Assembly: GCF_900637655.1 (NCBI RefSeq)
Contig: NZ_LR134384.1
Coordinates: 3,091,001-3,155,000, forward strand
From: Segatella oris
GTDB lineage: Bacteria > Bacteroidota > Bacteroidia > Bacteroidales > Bacteroidaceae
Reading direction: 5' to 3'
Length of the DNA stretch: 64,000 nucleotides
Both the position numbers and the translations under genes were made by a program. This document shows positions 1-9,150 of the stretch, one piece after another. Below the pieces are notes generated by a model, which searched no databases, was not told where the DNA came from, and worked only from the letters and a program-made list of their open reading frames with translations. Each line of letters opens with the position of its first letter. Within the stretch, counting starts at the first letter, position 1.

Positions 1-3000
1 CCATTACAGATGCCAAGACTGAGCGTATCTTGACGTGCATAGAACTTCTCCAGCGCCTCTTTTGCCTTCTGATTATATAGGAATGCGCCTGCCCAACCCT
101 TTGCACTGCCGAGTACATCGCTATTGGAGAAACCGCCACAGAACACAATGAAGTTCACATCTTCAAGCGTTTCGCGTCCACTGATGAGGTCAGTCATCAT
201 GACATCCTTAACATCAAAGCCCGCTAAATAAAGCGTATAAGCCATTTCTCGCTCTCCATTGGTTCCCTTTTCGCGTATGATTGCGGCCTTTACGCCTGAA
301 GGTTGACGCTGGCCTACAGTCAAACCATAGCTTTCCAAAGTGCCTTTGAAGTAGCTGTTGAACTGTAATTCAATCGCTTGCTTCTTGTAGTTGGTGAAGC
401 GTTTCTTTGCCATTCCGTTGAAACTCTGGTCGCGATCGAGCAGATATGAAGTCTTGAACCATGTGTCGCGCAGTGTATCAATGTCGAATTCATGCACAAT
501 CTCATCCTTCTTTACAGTTATCTTGCGATTGTTTGGCGTAGGATAACCAATCTTTGCAAAGCCTATTCCTGCATCTTCAAGATATTCCAAGAGCTCTGCC
601 TTGTGTGTATCGCTCACTTGAATAACGACACCTGGGTTCTCTGCAAACAGCATTTTAACGAGGTCATTGCCTGCAATATCGTGCAGATTGATGTTCAACC
701 CGCCCGCTTTATTGGCGAAAGTCATCTCCAACAAGGTGGTAATCAGACCACCGGCACTGATATCATGTCCTGCCATTACCCACCCGCGGCGGATTAACTC
801 CTGTACGGCGTTGAAGCAATCTACGAAGTATTCGGGGTTCTTTACTGTCGGAACGTCGCTGCCTACTTTGCCCAAACTCTGTGCAAAGGCGCTACCTCCG
901 AGATGTTGCTCGTCAAAACTGAAGTCAATATGGTAGAGACTGGAGTTCTTGTCATTGATAATTACAGGGCTTACTACCTTTTTTACGTCGCTCACTTCAC
1001 CTCCTGCGCTGACGATTACAGTGCCGGGAGCAATGATTTTCTCACCATTTGGATATTGTTGTGAAAGAGAAAGCGAGTCTTTTCCAGTCGGAACATTCAC
1101 ATGAATGGCACAACAGAAGTCGCTTAATGCCTCAACTGCTGCGTAAAGGCGGGCATCTTCGCCCTTTTGTGAACGGCAGGGCCACATCCAGTTGGCGCTT
1201 AAACTGACACTGTCAAGGCCTTCTTCCAATGGCGCCCACACGAGATTGGTCAGTGACTCGGCTACAGAGAGCACGCTTCCTGCCTTTGGATCGGCCAACC
1301 CTGCTTGCGGAGCATGCCCCATAGCAGTGGCAATACCCTTCTCTCCACGGTAATCCAAGGCCACAACTCCACAGTCGGAAAGTGGCAATTGAATTTCACC
1401 TTGTCCCTGTTGGCGGGCAATCTTTCCCGTAACAGAACGGTCAACTTTGTTTGTCAACCAGTCTTTGCAGGCCACAGCTTCTAATTGAAGCACGCGATTC
1501 AGATAGTTGTCGAGGTGATCTTCGCTATACTTGACATCATCATATCGGCGTTCTACGGTCTCATCTACCATGACAGTCTTCGGCGTATGGCCAAACATCT
1601 GTGCCACATCCAAGTCGAATGGCTTCACACCATCAGCCTGCTTGAAACAGAAATGTGCATCACCTGTCGTCTCACCGACCACATACATCGGCGCACGTTC
1701 ACGCTCGGCAATCTTCTGAACATGGTCTAAATACTTCTCATCAATGAGCAATCCCATGCGTTCCTGGCTTTCATTGGCAATGATTTCCTTTGCCGAAAGG
1801 GTCTTGTCTCCAATCGGAAGCTTGGCCATGTCAATCTCTCCACCACATTCTTCAACCAATTCTGAAAGGCAATTCAAGTGGCCTGCACTGCCATGGTCAT
1901 GAATGCTGACAACAGGATTTTCGTCTTCTTCAACCAAAGCACGCACGAGGTTATAGGCTCGTTTCTGCATTTCGGGATTGGCACGCTGTATGGCATTCAG
2001 TTCAATTCCATTGCTGTAGCGACCTGTATCCACAGAAGAAACGCTGCCACCACCTAAACCTATGCGGTAATTATCACCTCCTACAACGACAATCTTATTG
2101 CCTTTCTGTGGCTCTTTCTTCAGACAATCGCGCTTCTTTCCATAGCCCACACCGCCTGCAAGCATGATAACTTTGTCGTAAGCATACTTTTCTTGGTTCT
2201 CCTGATGCTCGAAAGTGAGCACCGATCCGCAAATTAAAGGCTGACCAAACTTGTTTCCAAAGTCGCTCGCTCCATTGGAAGCCTTGATCAATATCTGTTC
2301 AGGACTCTGGTAAAGCCACTTTCTGACAGGCATGATATCTTCCCAATCGCGCTCCACATCGGGCTTTCCTTGTTCGTCTTTCAGACGCGGATAAGCCGTC
2401 ATATAACAGGCTGTGCCGGCTATTGGCCATGAACCTGTGCCACCACCCATGCGGTCACGTATCTCACCTCCGGTTCCTGTGGCAGCTCCGTTGAAGGGTT
2501 CTACAGTCGTTGGAAAGTTATGTGTTTCGGCTTTCAGCGAGATAACGCTCTCTATTTCCTTGACTTTGAAATAGTCACTTGTGCTCTGGTCGGCCGGTGC
2601 AAACTGCTCAATGACCGGGCCTTGGGCAAAAGCTACGTTGTCTTTATAGGCAGAAAGAATCTTATTGGGGTTCTCCTTGGTGGTCTTTTTAATCATGTTG
2701 AAAAGCGAAGACTCCTTTTCTTTGCCGTCAATTACAAACTGACCACCGAATATTTTGTGGCGACAATGCTCTGAATTTATCTGTGCAAAGCCGAATATTT
2801 CAGAGTCGGTGAGCGGTCTTCCATTCTCTTTTTCCAGTTTATGAAGATATGAAATTTCATCCTTACTCAATGCAAGTCCTTCTTCTTCATTGTATTTTTC
2901 AAGGTCGTCCACGTATTGAATGGGCTCGGCTTCATGGTTTACCGTGAAGATGTCCTGACCGATACCGTTGTACATGCGCTGCAACATCGGGTCGTGTTCT

Positions 3001-3266
3001 GCGTCTTCCGAGTCAACGGGGAAATACTCTTCAATACGCAAAATGCCGTCAAGACTCATGTTTTGAGTAATCTCAACGGCATTCGTACTCCATGGAGTAA
3101 TCATTTCGCGACGTGGCCCTACGAAGAAACCCGTAAGTTCTTGAGCCTCTTCAAGCGTTGCATCGCCATAAAGCCAGCTAAGTTTACTGATTTCATCTGG
3201 ATTGAGCTGATGGTCAACTTCAGTCGCAATCACACTCTTTGATTGAGTTCTGAAAAAAAGAATCAT
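1..3266 (-). CDS. purL: Phosphoribosylformylglycinamidine synthase, large single-chain type (3' end cut off by window)
   Basis: Makes formylglycinamidine ribonucleotide from FGAR, glutamine and ATP in purine synthesis. The reverse strand read from the ATG at 3264-3266 gives an open frame to the window edge. It contains the FGAM synthase motif AETHNFPT near residue 246, a Gly-rich GGEIRDRMGGG stretch, a second AIR-synthase half, and from about residue 985 a fused glutamine amidotransferase domain with GGFSNSDVLGSAKGWA. The nucleophile elbow LGICNG is the last thing visible; its Cys codon is at 6-8, residue 1087. About 150 C-terminal residues, including the amidotransferase His and Glu, should lie outside the window. 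This is the large PurL form, with no need for separate PurS or PurQ. It stands alone behind its own promoter at 3307-3337. Confidence 0.97.
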   Translation of the reverse strand, partial: MILFFRTQSKSVIATEVDHQLNPDEISKLSWLYGDATLEEAQELTGFFVGPRREMITPWSTNAVEITQNMSLDGILRIEEYFPVDSEDAEHDPMLQRMYNGIGQDIFTVNHEAEPIQYVDDLEKYNEEEGLALSKDEISYLHKLEKENGRPLTDSEIFGFAQINSEHCRHKIFGGQFVIDGKEKESSLFNMIKKTTKENPNKILSAYKDNVAFAQGPVIEQFAPADQSTSDYFKVKEIESVISLKAETHNFPTTVEPFNGAATGTGGEIRDRMGGGTGSWPIAGTACYMTAYPRLKDEQGKPDVERDWEDIMPVRKWLYQSPEQILIKASNGASDFGNKFGQPLICGSVLTFEHQENQEKYAYDKVIMLAGGVGYGKKRDCLKKEPQKGNKIVVVGGDNYRIGLGGGSVSSVDTGRYSNGIELNAIQRANPEMQKRAYNLVRALVEEDENPVVSIHDHGSAGHLNCLSELVEECGGEIDMAKLPIGDKTLSAKEIIANESQERMGLLIDEKYLDHVQKIAERERAPMYVVGETTGDAHFCFKQADGVKPFDLDVAQMFGHTPKTVMVDETVERRYDDVKYSEDHLDNYLNRVLQLEAVACKDWLTNKVDRSVTGKIARQQGQGEIQLPLSDCGVVALDYRGEKGIATAMGHAPQAGLADPKAGSVLSVAESLTNLVWAPLEEGLDSVSLSANWMWPCRSQKGEDARLYAAVEALSDFCCAIHVNVPTGKDSLSLSQQYPNGEKIIAPGTVIVSAGGEVSDVKKVVSPVIINDKNSSLYHIDFSFDEQHLGGSAFAQSLGKVGSDVPTVKNPEYFVDCFNAVQELIRRGWVMAGHDISAGGLITTLLEMTFANKAGGLNINLHDIAGNDLVKMLFAENPGVVIQVSDTHKAELLEYLEDAGIGFAKIGYPTPNNRKITVKKDEIVHEFDIDTLRDTWFKTSYLLDRDQSFNGMAKKRFTNYKKQAIELQFNSYFKGTLESYGLTVGQRQPSGVKAAIIREKGTNGEREMAYTLYLAGFDVKDVMMTDLISGRETLEDVNFIVFCGGFSNSDVLGSAKGWAGAFLYNQKAKEALEKFYARQDTLSLGICN

Positions 3267-3306
3267 ACTTTTCTATAATTAAAAATAGGTAATATAATCT
3301 GTTGTG

Positions 3307-3337
3307 CAAAGTTAATGTAAATCGCTCATAAATCAAA
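3307..3337 (-). promoter_or_regulatory. purL promoter
   Basis: On the minus strand a -7 box TAACTTTG (3307-3314) follows a -33 TTTG (3334-3337) at 19 bp spacing, which is the Bacteroidota sigma-ABfr arrangement. The predicted leader before the purL ATG is about 36 nt. No riboswitch-like fold was recognised in it. Confidence 0.7.
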
Positions 3338-3658
3338 ATAAAAGTGATGTTTTTATTGAAGGATAGGGTAAAGACCAATCTGATAAATTCTCCTATGTAA
3401 GTTGTTTGTCTTTCAGCAGCACAGTCTTTCCTGTCTTTTTGAAGGGAAATAGTAAACGGCACCATTGAACTGACACCCTGTTTCGCTTGTAGTTTTCTTC
3501 TGGTTTTGTAAATATTGTTCCCCTGTTTTTAACACTTCCAGAACACACCAAATAGAAAAGAAAAGCTGCTCTCAATGCTTTTACGAAGTCATTTCTTGGT
3601 TTCTGCATTCCTGTTTCTGTCTCTTTGTCTTGTCATCTCAGTCACTTTACCGTGCTTT

Positions 3659-3731
3659 CTGAGTCAAAACACACAGTCATCTCATGCGAATTGCAAGGCA
3701 ATTTGACGCAAAAGGCAAGGCTTTTCTGCGT
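3659..3731. repeat. 22-bp-phased array, degenerate copy
   Basis: Related heptamers occur 22 bp apart: CTGAGTC at 3659, CTCATGC at 3681, TTGACGC at 3703 and TCTGCGT at 3725. The third unit matches the core seen in the other arrays; the rest are weak. The exact phasing is what links it to the family. Confidence 0.5.
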
Positions 3732-3834
3732 GATTTCACCTCTTTATTTGCTTCGAATTTCATAATAGCTTGATAGACAGAGTGTTGCAAACTATTAAAA
3801 AACAGCACGTATTTGGACCGAAGATGTCTTTCAT

Positions 3835-3870
3835 TTCAAATACGCGAGTATAGCGAAGGCTTTTGTAAAG
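3835..3870 (+). repeat. CAAATACGCGAG intergenic element, copy 1
   Basis: TTTCAAATACGCGAGTA followed by GCGAAGGCTTTTGTAAA. The same order of motifs recurs near 12172 and, more degenerate, near 41412. An inverted pair of the core lies at 43379-43423. Confidence 0.55.
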
Positions 3871-4010
3871 TTTCTTGGGGAAATACAAATTATACCTTCT
3901 TATATGCAATTATATGAGACGATTTGCAGCCTTTTTGTTAACATTCGGATAGGAAATACCGGATAAGGCGACAGACTTTCCGCATTCAAATGTATGTAGA
4001 AAAGTTTGAT

Positions 4011-5864
4011 TCAGCCGGCAAACTCGGCAGTTTCTCCTTGAGGTTGCGCCGTCGAAAGGCCGTCTATCTCTTTCAATACGCCTTTCAACAGATACGTTGC
4101 ATTTTGATTTCGTGCTACGCCTGGCGTGATTTTATAGGAATAGGTAACTGCCGTTCCGAGTTCAATCTCAAAGCAATAGTTGCTGAAATGGCGGGGATAT
4201 TCGTTTGCAAGCTTTGAAAGTTCAAGGTCGTGTGTGGCGATAAGGCCCGTAACGGGTAATTTGCAGATGTTCTCCAAGAAGAGTCTTGAGCCGTTGAGCT
4301 TGTCGAGTGAATTCGTCCCTTTCAGTATTTCGTCGAGGATAATGAGTGTAGACGGACTTTCGGCAGGCTTCCCTTGGACATAAACAGGGTGTTTGCAGAA
4401 GCGTATGAGCTGTTGCAAGCGTCGCAGTTCGGCGTTGAAATACGAGATGCCTCCTGCCAGATCATCCGTCGTGCGCATGCTGCTGAAGAGGTTGAATGAG
4501 GAGGTTCGCATTCGTTTTGCAAACACCGGAGCACCGTTTCTGGCCAGAATATAGTTGATACCTATGGTTCTTAGGAACGTACTTTTACCTGCCATGTTCG
4601 CTCCGGTCACAATGGTATAACTGCCATTTTCAATCGAAAAGTCGTTCTTGACGGCTTTTGTTCCGAGGAAAGGATGATAGATTTCCTCTGCTTCAAAACA
4701 GACCTTCTGTTCTGTCGTGACTTCTGCTGTGGTGGTTTCCGGGTGATTATAGGCGAAACGTCCCCACGAAACGAGGGCGTCAATATGGCTTAATGCCTTG
4801 ACTTGAGCGGCAATTTGTGCTTTAAAATCATGTTCCCAACGCAAGTATTCGCGTATGAGGAAGTAGTCGTTCAGCCCAAATGTGTCGATAATCATCAGTC
4901 CTAAGATGTTTCCCCTGCGGTCAAGTCGGTTGATGATACTTGTCAATAGTGCAGCCTGTTGGCGGGCATTGCGCAGCGTGTCGACCTCTTTCTGCAGGGA
5001 AAGTGGCAGGTCGTGCAGGCTGACACATTGCTTGATGAGTTGTTGAAAGCCCTCTGCCTCGCGATGAATTTTGGCAGTTCGCTTGGCAATATTACGGGTT
5101 GCAGCGTTGCAGGCAAGGTAGACGATGAAGAATTGCAGGGTGGCATAGAAGACAGGGACATTGCCTTCGATGAGTCCGAAGAGTGAAAGAATGATGAGTA
5201 AAGGCAGCAGGCAGAGCATCAGAGAGGCCACAATGAGCGACCAACGCGTGGAGAACCACCTTGGACATGATGCTTTCGAAAGCTCGTTTTGCAAGGCGAG
5301 CATGGCCAAGGTGTCAATGGTTTGCCCTTCTCCCAAGGCTTGAAAGTTGTCCATGAAGCTGACTTGGTGGCTCATATAATGGATTTCCTTGGGCTGAAAC
5401 TGTATCTCTTCAAATGAAAGATTGCGTGCCAACAAAGCTTTTCCGCCTGTGGTCACCGTGCGGTTGAGGCGTGCAAAGAGTGAGTTTTGCCCGAAAACAT
5501 CGAGGTCAAAGGTAAAAGGATGATGATAATCCATGAAGTCTTGTCCGCTGTCAAAGGCTGAATAGTTGCCTTCAATGGCTTCTAATTCGTGCGTATAGAC
5601 GGCAAGTAGTTGCTCTGTCTGCTTGATAGTGCTTGCGTTTTTGTTGTCGAAAAAGCGCGTAAATAGGTATGCTGAAAGGCAAATCACAGCCATCAGAAGG
5701 CCTGATTTGCTCCATGCTGTCATGGCAAAAACGGCAATCGAGGCAACGATAAGCATGAAAAGGGCTATTTCACCCACGATAAAATAACGGTTGTAACGTT
5801 TCAGTCGGCTGATGACAGCGGTCATCTTGGCCTTTTGTTCAAGGTAGTGTTTTTGATTTTCCAT
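4011..5864 (-). CDS. Membrane-anchored MutS-family ATPase
   Basis: A P-loop protein of the MutS superfamily, about 617 aa from the ATG at 5864; an upstream in-frame ATG at 5915 would overlap the previous gene further. The C-terminal half carries MutS ATPase motifs: Walker A TGANMAGKS near residue 421, Walker B STLIILDE near 505, then KGTNSLDK and the ATHDLELS switch. Unlike mismatch-repair MutS, it lacks the mismatch-binding N-terminus and has hydrophobic, membrane-like segments near residues 35-75 and 205-255. Such MutS-like membrane proteins are seen in Bacteroidota; their substrate is unknown to me. A role in post-replicative repair should not be assumed. It overlaps the upstream secreted-protein gene by 26 bp, so the two are probably cotranscribed. 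Confidence 0.85.
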   Translation of the reverse strand: MENQKHYLEQKAKMTAVISRLKRYNRYFIVGEIALFMLIVASIAVFAMTAWSKSGLLMAVICLSAYLFTRFFDNKNASTIKQTEQLLAVYTHELEAIEGNYSAFDSGQDFMDYHHPFTFDLDVFGQNSLFARLNRTVTTGGKALLARNLSFEEIQFQPKEIHYMSHQVSFMDNFQALGEGQTIDTLAMLALQNELSKASCPRWFSTRWSLIVASLMLCLLPLLIILSLFGLIEGNVPVFYATLQFFIVYLACNAATRNIAKRTAKIHREAEGFQQLIKQCVSLHDLPLSLQKEVDTLRNARQQAALLTSIINRLDRRGNILGLMIIDTFGLNDYFLIREYLRWEHDFKAQIAAQVKALSHIDALVSWGRFAYNHPETTTAEVTTEQKVCFEAEEIYHPFLGTKAVKNDFSIENGSYTIVTGANMAGKSTFLRTIGINYILARNGAPVFAKRMRTSSFNLFSSMRTTDDLAGGISYFNAELRRLQQLIRFCKHPVYVQGKPAESPSTLIILDEILKGTNSLDKLNGSRLFLENICKLPVTGLIATHDLELSKLANEYPRHFSNYCFEIELGTAVTYSYKITPGVARNQNATYLLKGVLKEIDGLSTAQPQGETAEFAG

Positions 5865-6381
5865 CGTTTTCAGTTGTCGGATTTGGGTCCGGTGTGTATT
5901 TCTCAACAGCCTCATGAGCCTTTTTCATGACTTTACCTGATAGTTTACTGCGTTTTTCAAGAAACCACAGAAAGTTCATTCCGGAGGGTGATGTCGGCTT
6001 GAGAAGCGGATCTTTACTGATGACCGTAGACGCGTTTACAGGGTTGGAACTCATGATACTGGGGGCTTTTGCCGTGATAACGACCGTGTTAATCGTGATA
6101 GCTTTAGGCAAGAGCAACACCGTGTCCTTTATATTGGTCAGATTTAATGTGCGGTTTACGTAGCTGTTATGCGAGAAAGTGACGCTCCGCGAAGCCCTGT
6201 CAGTAATGGTATAATGGCCTTGTCGGTCGGTCATATACATTTTGTTGGTGTTCGTGTAGACTTTAACGCCTGCTAAAGGTTGGCGAGTTTCCATGTCAAG
6301 AACCACGCCGTTACGTTGCGCCATGCCCTGAATGGCTGTCAGAATCAGTAGGAGTGTAAGAAAGAAATACCTGATTTTCAT
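5839..6381 (-). CDS. Secreted carboxypeptidase-regulatory-like (beta-sandwich) domain protein
   Basis: A 180-aa protein with a signal peptide (residues 1-21, ending GMAQ). Residues 23-100 look like a CarboxypepD_reg/CNA-B type beta-sandwich, as found at the N-terminus of TonB receptors: NGVVLDMETRQPLAGVKV, then a Tyr-rich strand and DRQGHYTI. Here it stands alone with a basic, low-complexity C-terminus. It probably acts in the periplasm or at the outer membrane, but no partner can be named. It is first gene of a two-gene unit with the MutS-like gene and has a -7 box TATCTTTG on the minus strand at 6424-6431. Confidence 0.75.
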   Translation of the reverse strand: MKIRYFFLTLLLILTAIQGMAQRNGVVLDMETRQPLAGVKVYTNTNKMYMTDRQGHYTITDRASRSVTFSHNSYVNRTLNLTNIKDTVLLLPKAITINTVVITAKAPSIMSSNPVNASTVISKDPLLKPTSPSGMNFLWFLEKRSKLSGKVMKKAHEAVEKYTPDPNPTTENDGKSKTLP

Positions 6382-6423
6382 TTTCCGTTCTTGTTACTTG
6401 ATAGAAGATTTCAACCTTTTCTG

Positions 6424-6431
6424 CAAAGATA
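6424..6431 (-). promoter_or_regulatory. Promoter of beta-sandwich protein / MutS-like unit
   Basis: Minus-strand -7 box TATCTTTG, about 40 nt before the start codon. No clear -33 TTTG was found at the right spacing. Confidence 0.5.
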
Positions 6432-6640
6432 AATATAAAATATTGAAGGCCATAAAAGCTTCCCCGAGTTTATGTTTTCTTATCTTTTTTTGAATTTTTG
6501 ATGCACGATGAAAGGGAGAGAAGATAGAGTTGATGAGCAAAGCTGAAAGTCAATGGCTGTCAAGGTTAGGCATCAGGGGTGATGTTCGTTAAATAACACA
6601 AAAACCGGTAAACTTATTTCGTTTTTCAATATCTAAGGTG
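6432..6640. other. Divergent intergenic region
   Basis: Lies between divergent promoters for the beta-sandwich/MutS-like unit and the OmpA-family gene. Nothing else was recognised; the 22-bp arrays are absent here. Confidence 0.5.
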
Positions 6641-6690
6641 TATATTTGCAATATCGAATAAATGGATTATCAATTAAAAAGAGAGGAATA
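6641..6690 (+). promoter_or_regulatory. Promoter and RBS of OmpA-family gene
   Basis: A -7 box TATATTTG at 6641-6648 and, unusually for this window, a good Shine-Dalgarno-like AGAGAGGA a few bases before the ATG at 6690. A strong RBS fits an abundant envelope protein. Confidence 0.6.
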
Positions 6691-7544
6691 TGAAAAAAAA
6701 CGTATTTTTACTTACAATGGTGGCCGGAGTGCTTCTCATAAGCAGTTGTGCCAGCAAGAAAGATCTGGAGAACTGTCAGAATGAAAACCGCGAATTGACT
6801 GCCAATTATCAGAACACGAAGGAAGAACTTGCTGCGAGCAAGGCACGCGTTGCAAGTCTTGAAGAGCAGTTGGCGCAGCAAAAGAAGAATGTTGCAGCAT
6901 TGCAAAACGCTCTCGATAAGAGTCTTGTGAATGCTAATGCCAATAACATCAATATCTCAAAGCTGGTAGATCAGATCAACGAAAGCAATCAGTATATCCG
7001 CCATTTGGTTGAGGTGAAGAGTAAGAGTGACTCTCTCAACATGGTACTTACCAATAACTTGACCCGCTCGTTGAGTCGGGAAGAGATGAAAGAAGTTGAT
7101 ATTAAGGTGCTCAAGGGAGTTGTCTATATCTCTTTGGCCGATAACATGCTCTATAAGAGTGGCAGTTATGAGATCAATGATCGTGCCGAAGAAACGCTTA
7201 GAAAGATAGCTAAGATCATCATGGATTATAAGGATTATGACGTACTTATTGAGGGAAATACTGACAATGTGCCTGTCAATACGAAGTCAGCGGCAATGAA
7301 GAACATCCGCAACAATTGGGATCTCTCTGCTTTGCGCGCTTCTTCTGTTGTGCAATATCTGCAGGATCGCTTTGGGGTTGCACCGAAACGACTCACTGCC
7401 GGAGGCCGAGGAGAATACAATCCTGTTGCTTCCAATGACACGGAATTGGGCAAACAGCGCAACCGCCGTACCCAGATTATCATCACTCCGAAGCTCGATC
7501 AGTTCATGGATTTGATTGATAAAGCACCTGAAGAGAAGAAGTAA
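6690..7544 (+). CDS. OmpA-family peptidoglycan-binding lipoprotein
   Basis: A 284-aa outer-membrane lipoprotein. The signal peptide ends in the lipobox LISSC (Cys20). A Gln/Ala/Leu-rich coiled coil follows (about residues 28-110, with heptads such as ARVASLEEQLAQQKK). Residues 145-265 form an OmpA C-terminal domain with YEINDRAEETLRKIA and the peptidoglycan-contact region TDNVPVN...LSALRASSVVQYL, ending in GKQRNRRTQIII. The layout of lipid anchor, coiled-coil spacer and peptidoglycan clamp suggests it tethers the outer membrane to the wall. It is monocistronic, with its own promoter and an intrinsic terminator at 7571-7610. Confidence 0.9.
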   Translation: MKKNVFLLTMVAGVLLISSCASKKDLENCQNENRELTANYQNTKEELAASKARVASLEEQLAQQKKNVAALQNALDKSLVNANANNINISKLVDQINESNQYIRHLVEVKSKSDSLNMVLTNNLTRSLSREEMKEVDIKVLKGVVYISLADNMLYKSGSYEINDRAEETLRKIAKIIMDYKDYDVLIEGNTDNVPVNTKSAAMKNIRNNWDLSALRASSVVQYLQDRFGVAPKRLTAGGRGEYNPVASNDTELGKQRNRRTQIIITPKLDQFMDLIDKAPEEKK

Positions 7545-7570
7545 ACCCTGTATTGAGATTTGAATATAAA

Positions 7571-7610
7571 AAGGAGCAAAGTTGAAACATCAGCTTTGCT
7601 CTTTTGTTTT
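7571..7610 (+). terminator. Intrinsic terminator after OmpA-family gene
   Basis: Stem GAGCAAAG (7574-7581) pairs with CTTTGCTC (7594-7601), followed by TTTTGTTTT. Confidence 0.85.
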
Positions 7611-7725
7611 ATCCTTTTGTATGGTTTTAATGATGTTCTGTCTGCAGGCAAGTATAACTTTGATAGAAGCTTGCTGCAAGTAAAATTTCCCTCTTTTGGG
7701 GAGGGCAGTAGGGGATGTTCTCGCC

Positions 7726-9150
7726 CTATAGTAACGGACTCAGCAACCTCACAATGCTTTCCCAAAGTCGTAAGAAGAAAGAACGATGTGTGAAATCACG
7801 TATTTCTTCGATGTCAACACAATCCTTTTCATCTTTCAAATAGATTTCCTTGATGCGTAAAGCCATGTCTTTATCATAGAAGAAAACATTGCATTCGAAG
7901 TTGTTCTCAAAACTTCTGAAGTCGATGTTCGTACTGCCACAAGTGCAGAGATGATCATCACTTACCATCAGTTTTGAATGATTGAAGCCTGCTTTATAAA
8001 GGAAAACCTTGGCTCCCGCCTCTACAATCTCACCCAAATATGACTTGCATGCCCACTCCACAAGCTTGGCGTCGCCGTGCATGGGGATTATCAGTCGCAC
8101 GTCAACTCCCGACAAAGCAGCTGTCCGAATGGCGAAAAGTATGGGTTCGGTAGGCAGGAAATAGGGCGTTTCCATATACACATAATGCTTCGCTTCAATA
8201 AGAATGCGCACATAACCTTGCATGATGTCAGGCCATGGTTGAATGGGACTGCTCGTTACAATCTGCGCCAGACAGTTGTTTCTTTCAATGTGTGTATTCT
8301 CCGGATAATAGCGGTGGTCGGCCAGCAATGTGCGTGCAACGAAGTACCAATCTATCAGGAATGCACGCTGCATGGAATAGACAACGCTACCTGTGATGCG
8401 CATATGGGTGTCGCGCCAAGGCTGTCCTTTAGTGCCTTTTACATAGCGCATAGCGATGTTCATGCCACCGATGAAGCCTGTTTCTCCGTCGATAACGCAT
8501 ATCTTTCGATGGTTACGATAGTTCACCTTGCTTGTCAAAGCCGGGAAACGCACGGGAATAAAGGGCTTCACTTCTATTCCTTCGCGCTTCATTCTATTGA
8601 AGAATTTGTCGCGAACATTCCAACAACCTACGTCGTCATAGATAATCCTAACCTCAACCCCTTGCCTCACTTTGTCAATCAACGCATCAGCAATGAGCAT
8701 GCCGAGCGGGTCGTCATCAAAGATATAAGTATCGATATGGATGTGGTCTTGTGCCCTTCCGATAGTGCGGAGCAGCGCAAGAAAGAAATCACTTCCATGG
8801 GTGTAGATGTCTGCATTGTTGTCTTTGAAAGGCAAAGCCATGCTCTGATTGGCAAAAAGATGCATCAACTGGCGTGCGTTTTCAGGCAGATGCAGGTTGC
8901 GTTGTTCCGTGAATTCAAGCATACTTCGCTTCGTCAGTTCGTCCAAACTGTGCTGACTGATGAAGTGTTGTCTGCGGTAATTCTGTCCAAAGAAGATATA
9001 AATGATGATGCCTACTATCGGGATGAAAGAAAGCACCATGAGCCAAGCTACAGTCTTTGCAGGCTGCCGATTGTCCATCAGAACGGCTATCATGGCCAGT
9101 ATGACACTGATAGTGTAGATGCTTACTATAATCCAATGCAGATAAGACAT
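7726..9150 (-). CDS. cls: Cardiolipin synthase, phospholipase D type
   Basis: Joins two phosphatidylglycerol molecules to cardiolipin at the inner membrane. The 474-aa length is typical of the family. Two N-terminal transmembrane helices (residues 5-27 and 34-55) are followed by two HKD motifs: NHRKICVID near residue 211 and FNHSKLMVSDD near 389, the latter with CGSTNIDFRS. It is the last gene of the dnaG-queD-queE-cls run; its ATG directly abuts the queE stop, so translation is probably coupled. A long antisense frame over this gene is a shadow. Confidence 0.95.
   Translation of the reverse strand: MSYLHWIIVSIYTISVILAMIAVLMDNRQPAKTVAWLMVLSFIPIVGIIIYIFFGQNYRRQHFISQHSLDELTKRSMLEFTEQRNLHLPENARQLMHLFANQSMALPFKDNNADIYTHGSDFFLALLRTIGRAQDHIHIDTYIFDDDPLGMLIADALIDKVRQGVEVRIIYDDVGCWNVRDKFFNRMKREGIEVKPFIPVRFPALTSKVNYRNHRKICVIDGETGFIGGMNIAMRYVKGTKGQPWRDTHMRITGSVVYSMQRAFLIDWYFVARTLLADHRYYPENTHIERNNCLAQIVTSSPIQPWPDIMQGYVRILIEAKHYVYMETPYFLPTEPILFAIRTAALSGVDVRLIIPMHGDAKLVEWACKSYLGEIVEAGAKVFLYKAGFNHSKLMVSDDHLCTCGSTNIDFRSFENNFECNVFFYDKDMALRIKEIYLKDEKDCVDIEEIRDFTHRSFFLRLWESIVRLLSPLL

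Larger units (their letters stand above)
3338..4010. other. Intergenic stretch with degenerate 22-bp array and CAAATACGCGAG element
   Basis: No convincing gene lies between the MutS-like stop and purL; the short frames here have no recognisable domain. The stretch holds a shared block CCTGTTTTTAACACTTC near 3522 (also near 41099), a degenerate 22-bp-phased array at 3659-3731, and the CAAATACGCGAG motif at 3837-3848. Confidence 0.6.

Noticed and set aside
3220..3608. Two short minus-strand open frames upstream of purL
   Set aside because: They overlap the purL start or its promoter, have no recognisable domain and no promoter of their own.
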